Assembly: GCA_021325235.1 (NCBI GenBank)
Contig: JAJPHN010000034.1
Location: 1-64,000 of the forward strand
Direction: 5' to 3'
Length of the DNA stretch: 64,000 bases
From: Terriglobia bacterium
Lineage (GTDB): Bacteria > Acidobacteriota > Terriglobia > Bryobacterales > Bryobacteraceae
Shown: positions 38,402 to 46,996 of the stretch, one piece after another
Layout of the letters: every line of letters begins with the position of its first letter
Numbering within the stretch: the first letter of the stretch is position 1
Position numbers and translations under genes: made by a program
The notes under the pieces: generated by a model
What the model saw: only the letters and a program-made list of their open reading frames with translations
Databases searched by the model: none
Told to the model about the DNA's origin: nothing

Positions 38402-39709
38402 TCAGGGGCGCTTGCTCCACTTTTCATATTCGCGTGTGTGGCGCGATTCGAGACTCACTTCGCGGCCGGCGATGAACATCTGCCGGATGTTTGTCTTGGC
38501 CTGAAGCGGATCCCCGTCGGTCAGGATCAGATCGGCAATTTTACCCTTTTCGATGGAGCCGATCTGATCACCGGCGCCCAGAATTTCCGCGCTGTTGATG
38601 GTAAGAGCTTTCAGCGCTTCCTCCGGCGGCAAACCAAAGGCGACAGCCTGGGCAGCTTCGAACGGTACATTGCGCGCGAACTCCACATCGAATGTCCCAA
38701 AGCAGAACTTCACGCCGGCTTTGTAGAAATCGTTCGGGAGAGTGTAGCGGGAATCGTAGGGATCGTCGTCGCGCAGCGGCAGCTCGAGCGTTTTGCCGAG
38801 CACGACGGGAATATTGTGCGATTTGAGCAGCGGGCCGGTTGAACCGATTTCCGTAGGATCGGCGATGATGATTCTGACCTTCTCTTTCTCGGCGAACGCG
38901 ACAGCGTCCTTGATTGCTTTTTCCTTTTCAGCGCGAATGAAAAGCGGCTGCTTGCCTTCGATCACGGGCAGCATCGCTTCAAGCTTTATGTCGCGGCGGA
39001 AATCGGGACCGGCGGCCGCTTTCGCTTTCTGGTAGCGGCGCACATCCTCGAAAAAGCGGCTAACCTGGCGAAGATTTTCGTTATAGGCTTTCTCTTCTTC
39101 CTGATACGTGCGCGCGCCGCCCGGAATGAAAGCTGCATATTCGGCGGGCACCATGCGGATCTGCGGAAAATCCATGTCCATGACGGCGCTCGGCTTGACG
39201 GCCATGTCTTCCCAGGTCCAGCCCTCGAGATGCATGAGCGCTCCCTGCCCCGCGATTACGGTGGGCTGCTGGTTGCGACTGAAGCTGATACCGCCTCCGG
39301 TGCCGGGCAGACTGACGACTGTGGTGATGCCAGAGGCGCGCGTTACCGCGATGTGCTCGCTTGACGGGTTGAAAGCGATCTCAGCGCGCAGCTCCGGATT
39401 GAAGGTGCCGATCTCGTCGAGATCGACCGTATCGCGCAGTGACGAAATTTCCGACAAGCCGACGTTCGTGGCTGCGTTGATCAGTCCCGGGTAGACGTGC
39501 AGACCGTGGCCGTCGATCACGCGCGCTCCGCTCGGAGTTTGTAGAGTGCTACCGACATCGGCAATCTTTCCGTTCTCGATCAGCACCGCGCCATGCTCGA
39601 TCACGGGCGCTGTTACGGGATGCACGGTCACGTCGCGAATCAGGATGGCATCATCGGCGGCGCTCAGAATGCAGGCGCAGGCCGCGACCAGCAGACAAAG
39701 CTTCTTCAC
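38402..39709 (-). CDS. Exported amidohydrolase-family protein lacking the HxH motif
   Basis: A 435-residue secreted protein (signal MKKLCLLVAACACILSAADD) with the composite-domain start and end of imidazolonepropionase-like amidohydrolases (VIEHGAVLIENGKIADVGST, then IGSIEKGKIADLILTDGDPL). At the place where active relatives have GLIDxHxH it reads GLINAATNVG, so the first two metal-binding histidines are missing. It may be catalytically dead or act as a partner of the intact paralogue next door. Its start overlaps the stop of that gene by 4 bp. Confidence 0.85.
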   Translation of the reverse strand: MKKLCLLVAACACILSAADDAILIRDVTVHPVTAPVIEHGAVLIENGKIADVGSTLQTPSGARVIDGHGLHVYPGLINAATNVGLSEISSLRDTVDLDEIGTFNPELRAEIAFNPSSEHIAVTRASGITTVVSLPGTGGGISFSRNQQPTVIAGQGALMHLEGWTWEDMAVKPSAVMDMDFPQIRMVPAEYAAFIPGGARTYQEEEKAYNENLRQVSRFFEDVRRYQKAKAAAGPDFRRDIKLEAMLPVIEGKQPLFIRAEKEKAIKDAVAFAEKEKVRIIIADPTEIGSTGPLLKSHNIPVVLGKTLELPLRDDDPYDSRYTLPNDFYKAGVKFCFGTFDVEFARNVPFEAAQAVAFGLPPEEALKALTINSAEILGAGDQIGSIEKGKIADLILTDGDPLQAKTNIRQMFIAGREVSLESRHTREYEKWSKRP

Positions 39710-41031
39710 GGCGTCACCTCCTTGGCGGCTGCCTTTTCTTTATCCATCAGCTCTTTCTTCTTGCGGGCAAATTCGGTGCGTTCACTCAGATCTTTGTCGC
39801 GGTCGAAATACTCGTGGCCATCGATCCAGGTTTTCAGCACTTTCGAGTAATTGTCGAGCGGGTGGCGGTCGAAGAGTACCAGGTCGCCAGATTTACCGAC
39901 TTCGATGGAGCCGACCTTATCGTCAATTCCGAGCTGCTTGGCGGGATTGATGGTCACCATGGCGAGAGCTTCGTCTTCGCTGAGGCCGCCGTAGCGCATG
40001 GTTTTGGCCGCCTCGAGATTGAGATGGCGCTGCAGCTCGTCGGAATCGGAATTGAGCGAGACCACAACGCCTTTGCGCGTCATGATGGCGGCGTTGTACG
40101 GAGTCGCGTCGTACGCCTCGATTTTGTATGACCACCAGTCGCTGAAGGTCGAGGCGCCGGCCCCATGCCGGGCGATTTCGTCGGCCACTTTATAGCCTTC
40201 GAGCACATGCTGCAGAGTGCGAATCTTGAAGCCCATCTCGTCGGCAACGCGTAGCAGCATCAAAATCTCGTCGGAACGGTAACAATGCGCGTGCACGTAG
40301 CGCTTGCCTTCGAGCACTTCCACCAGCGGCTCGAGACGCAGATCCTTACGCGGAGGAATGGGATGCTCGCCGCGCGCTACACGGTCGCGATATTCCTTCC
40401 AATCGGCCTGATAATTCCTGGCTTCGATAAAGCTGTCGCGAATCACCTGCTCGACACCCATCCGCGTCCCCGGATAGCGCCGCTCCGCCGGGCCCTGCGA
40501 GAAGAAGCTGCTCGGGTAGCCTTGCCGCTTGGGATTCTCGCCGAGTGCAAACTTGATGCCGGGCTTTGCCCCCTCGAAGAGCATCTCCTCTGCAGTTTTG
40601 CCCCAGCGAAGCTTGATGACGATCGTTTGGCCGCCGATGGCGTTGGCGCTGCCGTGCAGAACATTGGAGACGGTGAGACCGCCGGCCAGGCCGCGGTAGA
40701 TGTTGATGTCGGTCGGATTGATCACATCGCGGATGTTGACCATTGAAGAATCCGAGACGGTACCCTCATTGACGCCGCCCTCAATCGCGGTATGCGAGTG
40801 GCAGTCGATGATGCCCGGCATCAGAAACTTGCCGGTACCGTCCACGATCTGCGCCCCGGAGGGAGCGCTCAGATTTTTTCCGACGGCGGCGATTCTGCCG
40901 TTTTCGACCAGCACGTCGCCGTTGGTGATCGTGCCTTTCGTCACCGTCAGCACCGTCGTATTGCGAACGAGCAGGGCCTGGCCGAAGAGCGAGCCCGCAG
41001 CTGCCCAGAGAATCAGAAACGCGCGCCGCAT
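39706..41031 (-). CDS. Exported amidohydrolase with intact metal site
   Basis: A 441-residue secreted amidohydrolase (signal MRRAFLILWAAAGSLFGQ). The HxH motif is present in MPGIIDCHSHTAIEGG. Further likely ligands are His in RYVHAHCYRSDEI, His in RTLQHVLEGYK and the Asp-rich VSLNSDSDELQRHL. The metal-dependent hydrolase fold with the C-terminal IGSIEVGKSGDLVLFDRHPL suggests peptidase, prolidase or imidazolonepropionase-like chemistry on an unknown periplasmic substrate. It is the middle member of three tandem paralogues and overlaps both neighbours by 1-4 bp. Confidence 0.87.
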   Translation of the reverse strand: MRRAFLILWAAAGSLFGQALLVRNTTVLTVTKGTITNGDVLVENGRIAAVGKNLSAPSGAQIVDGTGKFLMPGIIDCHSHTAIEGGVNEGTVSDSSMVNIRDVINPTDINIYRGLAGGLTVSNVLHGSANAIGGQTIVIKLRWGKTAEEMLFEGAKPGIKFALGENPKRQGYPSSFFSQGPAERRYPGTRMGVEQVIRDSFIEARNYQADWKEYRDRVARGEHPIPPRKDLRLEPLVEVLEGKRYVHAHCYRSDEILMLLRVADEMGFKIRTLQHVLEGYKVADEIARHGAGASTFSDWWSYKIEAYDATPYNAAIMTRKGVVVSLNSDSDELQRHLNLEAAKTMRYGGLSEDEALAMVTINPAKQLGIDDKVGSIEVGKSGDLVLFDRHPLDNYSKVLKTWIDGHEYFDRDKDLSERTEFARKKKELMDKEKAAAKEVTP

Positions 41032-42392
41032 CAGTTCACCTCTCCTTCCGCCGGCTTGCCCTGTGGGCCCGTGGGTGGCGCCGGTTTCTGTAACTCCTTT
41101 GAGGGCTCAAAGAGTTTGCCGTCGATGATGACGTATTCGACAGTGCTCTTATCATCGAAGGCTTCGCCGCGCGTGACGGTCAGGTTGGCGATTTTGCCTT
41201 TTTCGATGCTCCCGAGACGGTCGGCTGCGCCATAGATCTCGGCTGTATTCCAGGTCAGCGCTTTGATTGCATCGGGGCGGGTCAGGCCAGCATCGACCGC
41301 CTTCTTCAGCGCTTTTTTCAGATCCGGGGCACTCTCGATTCCGTCGGAGTAGAAGCCGAAGGCGATGCCGGATTTGGCCAGCAGACCAGGAACTTCGGGC
41401 GCCCTCTCGCGCATCTCCAGATCGCGCTCGTTCGGAATATCGGCGGGATCAGCATTTTTCGGCTTCTCCGGCCATTTCAAACTCACCAGCACGGGCACAT
41501 TTGCCTGTTTGAGTTCGTCAATCGAGCGGTAGCCTTCATGCGCGCCATAGACGACAAATGGCACCTTCAGCTCGCGCCCGAAGCGAAGAATCCGGTCGAT
41601 CTGCTGCGATTCCTGCGCGGGCAGCAGGATACGCGGAGCTTCACTCAAACCTTCCAGCGCATGATCGTACTCAGGGCGCCGGTTTCCGGCCGGGTTCTTG
41701 GCGTAAATCTGCCGAGCTTCGCGATAATTCGCTTCATCCAGATAAAGCTGCCGCACGTAGGCGATGTTGCCCATCAGCGAGGCTGGAAACGAACGTCCGA
41801 ATCCTCCGCCGCCTACGCGGAAAATGATCTGCTCGCCGATCGGCTGCGCCACCACCATGTCGCGCCCGCGCTCGCCGGCGAGATCGACCAGCGCTCCCAG
41901 GCCCTCGATGATGCCGCGATTCGGGAAAGTGGCGGACGTGGTAAAGCCGGCGGCCCGCGCGGCTTCCAGACGCGAATCTGAGGGACTGACCAGATCGGCC
42001 GCACGCTCGTAGGCGTAAGTCTGCGGACGATCCTCGGGCCCGCGCACACGCGGTTCGGGCTGCGCAGTGGCGGGAGGTGTTCCGCCGGCACCCGCCGCTC
42101 GTCCCGGCGCTGGCGGTGCCGGAGCTGGAATGCCCCAGGTGCCCAGCGCGTCGATAAATCCTGGATAGACAGTCAGGCCTGCACCGTTGATCACCCAGGC
42201 ATCACCCGGTACCGGCACATTCTCGCCGACCGCTTCGATCAGCCCGTTGCGGATCAACACCGTCCCGTGCGCGAGTTCCGGTCCGTGTACCGCGACCACG
42301 TGTGCACCCTGAATCGCGATCGCCGAAGGCACTTCGCCCCGCAGCGCGGCCGCCAACAGCACGGCCAGAATCAACCCGAATCTTCGTTTCAT
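41031..42392 (-). CDS. Exported amidohydrolase-family protein lacking the HxH motif
   Basis: A 453-residue secreted paralogue. The ATG at 42392 was chosen over one 12 codons upstream because it has GGGGTGG before it and begins a signal peptide (MKRRFGLILAVLLAAALRGE). The amidohydrolase frame is visible at both ends (HGTVLIRNGLIEAVGENVPV, then LGSIEKGKIANLTVTRGEAF), but the metal site is replaced by YPGFIDALGTWGIP. An Ala/Pro/Gly-rich insert follows at about residues 90-125. It is the first gene of the amidohydrolase operon. A TTGACA-like hexamer lies upstream on the minus strand at 42454-42459. Confidence 0.85.
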   Translation of the reverse strand: MKRRFGLILAVLLAAALRGEVPSAIAIQGAHVVAVHGPELAHGTVLIRNGLIEAVGENVPVPGDAWVINGAGLTVYPGFIDALGTWGIPAPAPPAPGRAAGAGGTPPATAQPEPRVRGPEDRPQTYAYERAADLVSPSDSRLEAARAAGFTTSATFPNRGIIEGLGALVDLAGERGRDMVVAQPIGEQIIFRVGGGGFGRSFPASLMGNIAYVRQLYLDEANYREARQIYAKNPAGNRRPEYDHALEGLSEAPRILLPAQESQQIDRILRFGRELKVPFVVYGAHEGYRSIDELKQANVPVLVSLKWPEKPKNADPADIPNERDLEMRERAPEVPGLLAKSGIAFGFYSDGIESAPDLKKALKKAVDAGLTRPDAIKALTWNTAEIYGAADRLGSIEKGKIANLTVTRGEAFDDKSTVEYVIIDGKLFEPSKELQKPAPPTGPQGKPAEGEVN

Positions 42393-42542
42393 GCCACCCC
42401 GTTCACAAAGCCTGGTAAAACCGCCCATTGTGCCACAGATCAGCGGAATCCGTTGTCAAGCAGCTACTTGCCGCATCGCCCGCGAATGCCGCGATGGCTC
42501 CGGCCCTGCTGAGCGAGCCGCGGCCGCTGCTACTTTCGGCGC

Positions 42543-42761
42543 ATGAAACACAACTATGTTTGTAAGGGGCGGAGCTATACCAAACCGCTCCTGAACGAGC
42601 TGGTGAAGCAACAGCACGATGCCTACAAACGGACCATCCGGCTTGCTTCCACCGGCAGCTCGAACTCGCCGATTGTCGAATCGACGCCTGTCGCCCCGGC
42701 CAACCTTTACCAGGACGCCGGCGGCGGCTACAACACGAATTACACGTACATGCAGGTGTAA
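42543..42761 (+). CDS. Small hypothetical protein (72 aa)
   Basis: An isolated short ORF on the opposite strand to its neighbours. The product begins MKHNYVCKGRSYTKPLLNEL and ends in a Gly/Asn/Tyr-rich tail (DAGGGYNTNYTYMQV). G or C is strongly preferred at third codon positions, as in the surrounding genes, and the composition looks protein-like, not frame-shadow-like. No ribosome binding site stands out before the ATG, and no domain is recognised. It ends 15 bp from the convergent 42777 gene. The small, basic N-terminus with a Tyr-rich tail gives no functional clue. Confidence 0.45.
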   Translation: MKHNYVCKGRSYTKPLLNELVKQQHDAYKRTIRLASTGSSNSPIVESTPVAPANLYQDAGGGYNTNYTYMQV

Positions 42762-42776
42762 TTCCGCCAGGGCAGG

Positions 42777-43769
42777 TTACGGCCTGCCCTGCTCTTCTTC
42801 CGGCCTGAAGGTATAGAAGCGATACTTCGTCTGCCATCTGGCGCTTTCGCCGGGCGCGATTTTGAGCGCGATGTAGACTTCCGGGCAAACCGTCGTGCGA
42901 ATCGACCACAGATATAGTTTCGAGATCGGCCGGTTGATGCTTTCCTCCACGCCCGCGCCCACCCGGCTGTTCTCAACCCGGATATCGTCGTCTTTGGCGC
43001 TCTTGCCGTACCCGGTGAGATAGCCAGCAACCGTGTCGTGGCCGCCTTCGCCGAGTGGGCGCGTGTAGGTTATCTCATCGCCTCGCACTTCGGCCGCGTT
43101 GCCGAGGGAGTCTTCCGGCTTTACGCGAAATGGGAACTGAATCGAAAACGCAGGGCCGGTCGGCTGGCCGTCGATGACGTAGAAATCGTGATTGTAGACC
43201 TCGGTTTCGATCATGCGCTTGCCGGTGTTTTTCAGAGTGTGTTCGAGGATCAGCTCCGGCTTGTGATCCGCCAGGCGCACGCGCTTCGAATACTCATATC
43301 CATAGCCGTTGACGTCTCTCAGATCCTGCTCGAATTCGACTGACTCCGGATGCGGCCGCACCACCCAGACTCCGGTGCTCACAATCTTGTATGGCCGCGT
43401 GAACTGATACGGTTTGTTGTCGGGCTTCTGCAGAATGCCGACACCAATCTTCACGAACAGCTCGCCAGGCTTGGCTTCCCCGAATCCGAGGGCGCCGTCG
43501 TCGGAGCGGAACTCTTCCACCGGACCGGTGATCGCATCGTGCAGCGTGGGTTCGTATTTCGGAAACCAGACCCCGAAATAGCTGTGATGTTTATATTCGA
43601 GCCGGGCGATCACACCGGACCAATCGAAGCGAGTACCGCGATAGTAACCGCGATCGGCATCAGGCAGGTACAGAACAGCCTGAATGGCGCCGTTGGTGAT
43701 ACGCGCTTCGGGCGGCTGCGCGTTGACGAGACCCACCGTCAGCGCGAGCGCGGCAACGAATCTATTCAC
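42777..43769 (-). CDS. Exported protein of unknown function, possibly galactose-mutarotase-like
   Basis: A 330-residue secreted protein (signal MNRFVAALALTVGLVNAQ). The conserved-looking start EARITNGAIQAVLYLPDADR, followed by GYYRGTRFDWSGVIARLEYK, is one I recall from unnamed proteins in Acidobacteriota and Bacteroidota. The predicted all-beta content and the phrase TEVYNHDFYVIDG suggest an aldose-epimerase/mutarotase-like sandwich, but catalytic residues cannot be assigned. It overlaps the upstream Ycf48-like gene by 8 bp, so both are probably cotranscribed and exported together. Confidence 0.7.
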   Translation of the reverse strand: MNRFVAALALTVGLVNAQPPEARITNGAIQAVLYLPDADRGYYRGTRFDWSGVIARLEYKHHSYFGVWFPKYEPTLHDAITGPVEEFRSDDGALGFGEAKPGELFVKIGVGILQKPDNKPYQFTRPYKIVSTGVWVVRPHPESVEFEQDLRDVNGYGYEYSKRVRLADHKPELILEHTLKNTGKRMIETEVYNHDFYVIDGQPTGPAFSIQFPFRVKPEDSLGNAAEVRGDEITYTRPLGEGGHDTVAGYLTGYGKSAKDDDIRVENSRVGAGVEESINRPISKLYLWSIRTTVCPEVYIALKIAPGESARWQTKYRFYTFRPEEEQGRP

Positions 43770-44844
43770 GGGAGAACGTAATCTTCAGAATGCGGCCTTC
43801 GGTGCCGACCAGCCAGCCCGTATGCTCGTCAGCGAATGCGACAGCCCAGTAATTTGCCACCCCTGGGAGACTGAACCAGGTATCGCCTTCGTCCGGCGTC
43901 CAGGCGGCGCCAGCGGGACCGGTAATGACAACGCGGCGCTCAGGGCACTCCCAGCGCTCGTCGTGCTCTTGCTCGCCCTTGCGCAAGAGCGGCTGCGCTA
44001 ACACATAACTCAGTCCATAGACTGCGCCCGGGAATGGTGGCTGGCTTGTCAGCTCCCACGATTGCCCGCCATCGTGCGAGCGCGCGATGGTGTTGGCAAA
44101 GGCAGTGGGGGCGGCCAGCTCGCCCGCTCCCAGAATTCCGTGGCGCGCGTCGCGAAAGGCAATTGTGAAGACGCCCGAGGTTTGCGTGCCCTGCACGACG
44201 GGCGTGTCAAACGCTTCCCAGCTGTCGCCCCCGTCGGTGGTTCGCAGCACGCGCGCTTTGGCTGCGCCTCCAGTTCCGATCCATGCTCGTCGTGAACCCT
44301 CGGTTGCGACACACGTTCCGCTGGCCGCGAAAGAGGCTTCGCCCGGCTGAGCCGGCGGGAGGCTATCGCCGATATCCTGCCAGGTCTCGCCGTCGAGCGT
44401 ACGGATCGCCGGGAAACGTCCGTTGACCGAATCGCTGGTGGCGAGGCCGCGTCTGGGAGTCCAGAAAGCGAAGCAGTCGTAGAAGGCGTTGGGATTTTGA
44501 TTCTGGAACTCGAGCTTCCAGCTGGCACCGCCATCTTCGGTCTTATAGATGCGCGAATCCGGACCAGTGCCGGCCGAGAGCAGATAGGCGACGCGCTCGC
44601 TGACACCCTGCACATCGCGAAACTGCAGATTTTCCGCTCCGGTGACCGTCCCGACCGTCCAGGTCTGCCCGCCATCGGTGGTTTTGACCCAGGTCCCCCC
44701 GACCCCGCTGGCCCATACCACCCGCGCATTCACCGGGCTGATGGCCTGCAACCGGTTGGTCGTGCCGCTGGACTGCGGCGTGAGCACGGGCTGGGGAGCC
44801 GCGGCGCACAGGACGGGAATGGCGGCGAGAAGGAGGCAACGCAT
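43762..44844 (-). CDS. Exported BNR/Ycf48-like beta-propeller protein
   Basis: A 360-residue secreted protein (signal MRCLLLAAIPVLCAAAPQ) with repeated Asp-box motifs of the BNR/sialidase type: KTTDGGQTWTVG, KTEDGGASWKLE, RTTDGGDSWEAF, RSHDGGQSWELT and TPDEGDTWFSLPG. This spacing fits a seven-bladed propeller like the photosystem assembly factor Ycf48, whose non-photosynthetic relatives are common exported proteins of unknown role. Glycosidase activity is unlikely because sialidase catalytic residues are not seen. Its promoter region is shared with the divergent MoCF-fold gene. Confidence 0.82.
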   Translation of the reverse strand: MRCLLLAAIPVLCAAAPQPVLTPQSSGTTNRLQAISPVNARVVWASGVGGTWVKTTDGGQTWTVGTVTGAENLQFRDVQGVSERVAYLLSAGTGPDSRIYKTEDGGASWKLEFQNQNPNAFYDCFAFWTPRRGLATSDSVNGRFPAIRTLDGETWQDIGDSLPPAQPGEASFAASGTCVATEGSRRAWIGTGGAAKARVLRTTDGGDSWEAFDTPVVQGTQTSGVFTIAFRDARHGILGAGELAAPTAFANTIARSHDGGQSWELTSQPPFPGAVYGLSYVLAQPLLRKGEQEHDERWECPERRVVITGPAGAAWTPDEGDTWFSLPGVANYWAVAFADEHTGWLVGTEGRILKITFSRE

Positions 44845-44917
44845 ATGAGGAAGTATCTCGCAGTCGGGAGGGGATGGGCGGCTGAGGAAAGTAGTTCAGA
44901 GGGGATTCAAAGAGCGC

Positions 44918-44933
44918 TGTGTTATTTGGCACA
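44918..44933. promoter_or_regulatory. CRP/FNR-like palindrome in divergent spacer
   Basis: TGTGT-TATTTG-GCACA (44918-44933) matches 8 of 10 arm positions of the TGTGA-N6-TCACA consensus. It lies 74 bp before the Ycf48-like start and 136 bp before the MoCF-fold gene. One such match in AT-rich DNA may be chance. Confidence 0.3.
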
Positions 44934-44979
44934 CATATATCAGGAAAATCTTAGGCCGGTTTGCTTGAAAATTTCAAAA

Positions 44980-45037
44980 AGTACTAGATTTTTAGAAAAT
45001 AGTACCGTTATACTCAGTACCAAAGTGGATTAGTACC
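44980..45037 (+). promoter_or_regulatory. Four AGTAC boxes over a candidate promoter
   Basis: AGTAC occurs at 44980, 45001, 45016 and 45032, three times extended to AGTACC, at spacings of 21, 15 and 16 bases in a locally AT-rich stretch. A -10-like TATACT (45009-45014) sits between the second and third copies. Regular reiteration around a promoter suggests a repressor or response-regulator site for the downstream gene; this is inference. Confidence 0.4.
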
Positions 45038-45068
45038 ACCCCTTTATTGCAGGAAGGAACTTTCGATC

Positions 45069-46040
45069 ATGCGAGCTCTTACGCTGGATGTTCAGGAATC
45101 GGCCGGGCGCATACTCTGTTGTACGATATTTCGCCCGGGCGGCAGGAAACTGCTTGCCAAAGGGCACGTCCTGAGCGACGAAGATGTGCGTCTGCTGCAA
45201 ACCGAAGGCATGCAGCAGGTCTGGGTCACCGAGCTGGAAGACGGTGAAATCGGCGAGGATCAGGCCGTGATGGATGTAGCCCAGGCGATGTGCTGTGGAG
45301 CAGTCGAGATCCGCCTGGCAGCTGGCGGGCGCGCGAACCTGATCGCCACGGCGAACTCCTGCGCCCTGGTGGACGACGAACTGCTGCGGCAGATCAACTG
45401 CACAACCAGCATCGCAATTGCCACCGTGCCGAATTTCAGTCATGTGAAGACGGGCGACCGCATGGCGACCATCAAGAGCGCGCCGTTTGCCGTTTCACAG
45501 GCGCAGCTCGAGGCCGTGCTCTCCATTCTTAACGAGCGTGGCGCGATTTTGCAGGCTCGCCCGATCCGGCAGACCGATATTGGCGTACTCTACACCGACC
45601 CGGTGCATGGGGATCGCGCTCGCACTCTATTTGAAAGCGTCGTCCGGACGCGTGCCGAGCGCTTTGGCGCGAATCTGCGGTACGCGCTGTCGGCGGTCGA
45701 AGAAGAAGAGCAGGTGGTGCGCGCGCTGCAGCATTTGCTGCGGCCAAAACCGGCGGTCATTCTGATCGCTTCCACGACGGCTCCGGCTGGACCGGAAGAT
45801 GTCATCGGCCGGGCGCTGGCGCGTATGGGCGCGCATCTGGAGCGCTTCCTGGCGCCCGTTGAGCCGGGCAACCTGATGATGCTCAGCTATAAAGACGAAA
45901 CTCCGATCATTTCGGCGCCGTGCTGCTTCCGCTCAGCCAAGCCGAATGTGCTCGATTTGATCCTCCCGCCGATGCTGGCAAAATACCGTTTGAGTGGCTG
46001 GGAAATCGCTTCACTCGGCCATGGCGGATTGTTAAACTAG
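45069..46040 (+). CDS. Molybdopterin-binding (MoCF) fold protein, MoeA-related
   Basis: A 323-residue cytoplasmic protein with no signal peptide. The C-terminal half holds a MoaB/MogA/MoeA-type molybdopterin-binding fold, visible in LIASTTAPAGPEDVIGRALA, the acidic loop region and NLMMLSYKDETPIISAPCCF. The N-terminal half (RILCCTIFRPGGRKLLAKGH, VLSDEDVRLLQTEGMQQVWV) resembles the MoeA-like sugar-binding half found in unnamed relatives of Proteobacteria and Acidobacteriota. The cysteine pairs (CC at 18-19, 75-76 and 286-287 or nearby) are unusual. Binding of molybdopterin or another nucleotide cofactor is likely; insertion of molybdenum is not established. A strong terminator follows. Confidence 0.72.
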   Translation: MRALTLDVQESAGRILCCTIFRPGGRKLLAKGHVLSDEDVRLLQTEGMQQVWVTELEDGEIGEDQAVMDVAQAMCCGAVEIRLAAGGRANLIATANSCALVDDELLRQINCTTSIAIATVPNFSHVKTGDRMATIKSAPFAVSQAQLEAVLSILNERGAILQARPIRQTDIGVLYTDPVHGDRARTLFESVVRTRAERFGANLRYALSAVEEEEQVVRALQHLLRPKPAVILIASTTAPAGPEDVIGRALARMGAHLERFLAPVEPGNLMMLSYKDETPIISAPCCFRSAKPNVLDLILPPMLAKYRLSGWEIASLGHGGLLN

Positions 46041-46049
46041 CTCGGCCTG

Positions 46050-46098
46050 CAAACCCGGTGCCGCTCCCTCCGCTTCGGCGGCACCGGGTTTGTTTTTT
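46050..46098 (+). terminator. Intrinsic terminator of the MoCF-fold gene
   Basis: A perfect 15-bp stem pairs 46050-46064 (CAAACCCGGTGCCGC) with 46078-46092. The loop contains an alternative UUCG-capped inner hairpin (CCGC-TTCG-GCGG). The stem is followed at once by six T residues (46093-46098). It starts 10 bases after the stop codon and is the clearest intrinsic terminator in the window. Confidence 0.9.
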
Positions 46099-46180
46099 GT
46101 TCTGACGTAAACCCTTTCTCGCCGATCGTTTACTTCGCCGCTTCTCGCGGCTACTTTCTCTTCCCCTAAACGAGACCGTT

Positions 46181-46933
46181 TCACTGGCTGTGCCGATTCG
46201 ACTCGAGCCGTACGAGACTGCGATAGTCGGCGTGAATGAGACCGGCTCGATCGCTGTTCAGATCTGCGACGAGGCCCATCACGATGGCAATCATCAGAGG
46301 CGAAATCACCGATGCCATCCAGAAACGCCGCCGCGCGCTGTAGCCGATTACGAAACAGGTCAGGAGCGAGATCGACAGCAGCATGATCCAGATCGAGACC
46401 GGAATACGGTTCTCGAGGGCGGCCAAGCGCTTTTCGCTGAGATCGAATGTATCGTTCCATGACGAGATGAAAAGGCTGGTGATCGCGTTCGGTGCATCGT
46501 GCGCCACCGCGCCCGCCTCGGCCCACAGTTCGGACTGAAGCTGGGCGGTACGCTTCAGCACGGGAGCAAGGCTGGTCTCGTCGTTCTTCGCCTTGGAGAA
46601 GCGACGCGAGCCTCCACATACTCGGCCAGCAGATTGCGGATGCGGCCGCGGGCCGGATCAGCCAGCAGTTCGGCGCGCAGCTGATTGGTGCCGATGGCGT
46701 TCGCTTCATCGACCGCCAGCTGACGGCGCAGATTATAGCGCGGGAGCGCGATGGCCAGCGTAAAGCCGAGCAGCAGGCTGAGCAGAATGCCCAGAGCATC
46801 GCGCGAAGCAGTGACCTGTTCGTGGCGCTTCATCCATTGGGCTGCGCTGCGCCACGCCAAACCCAATCTCGTCGGCAGCGGCGAGAGCGATCAGAACCAC
46901 GACAAACGGCGCAATCGGATTATCGAAGAGCAT
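46181..46933 (-). pseudogene. Bestrophin-like (DUF4239) membrane protein broken by two frameshifts
   Basis: Three overlapping minus-strand frames together rebuild one DUF4239 protein. The N-terminus MLFDNPIAPFVVVLIALAAA (from 46933) continues in another frame with SRDALGILLSLLLGFTLAIA and VDEANAIGTNQLRAELLADP, and then in a third frame with KAKNDETS, VLKRTAQLQSELWAEAGAVA and SVISPLMIAIVMGLVADLNS. The first shift falls at about 46825-46865, after EIGFG. The second is near 46598-46606, after EYVEARVA, where one missing base explains it. All four expected membrane helices are present across the pieces. Either recent decay or sequencing/assembly error fits. It is divergent from rlpA across 63 bp. 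Confidence 0.8.
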
Positions 46934-46996
46934 GGACGGAAAAAGCAGAAGACCTTAAACCAGCTTCGCAGGCGGCGCGTCCATCCGGAAGATGGC

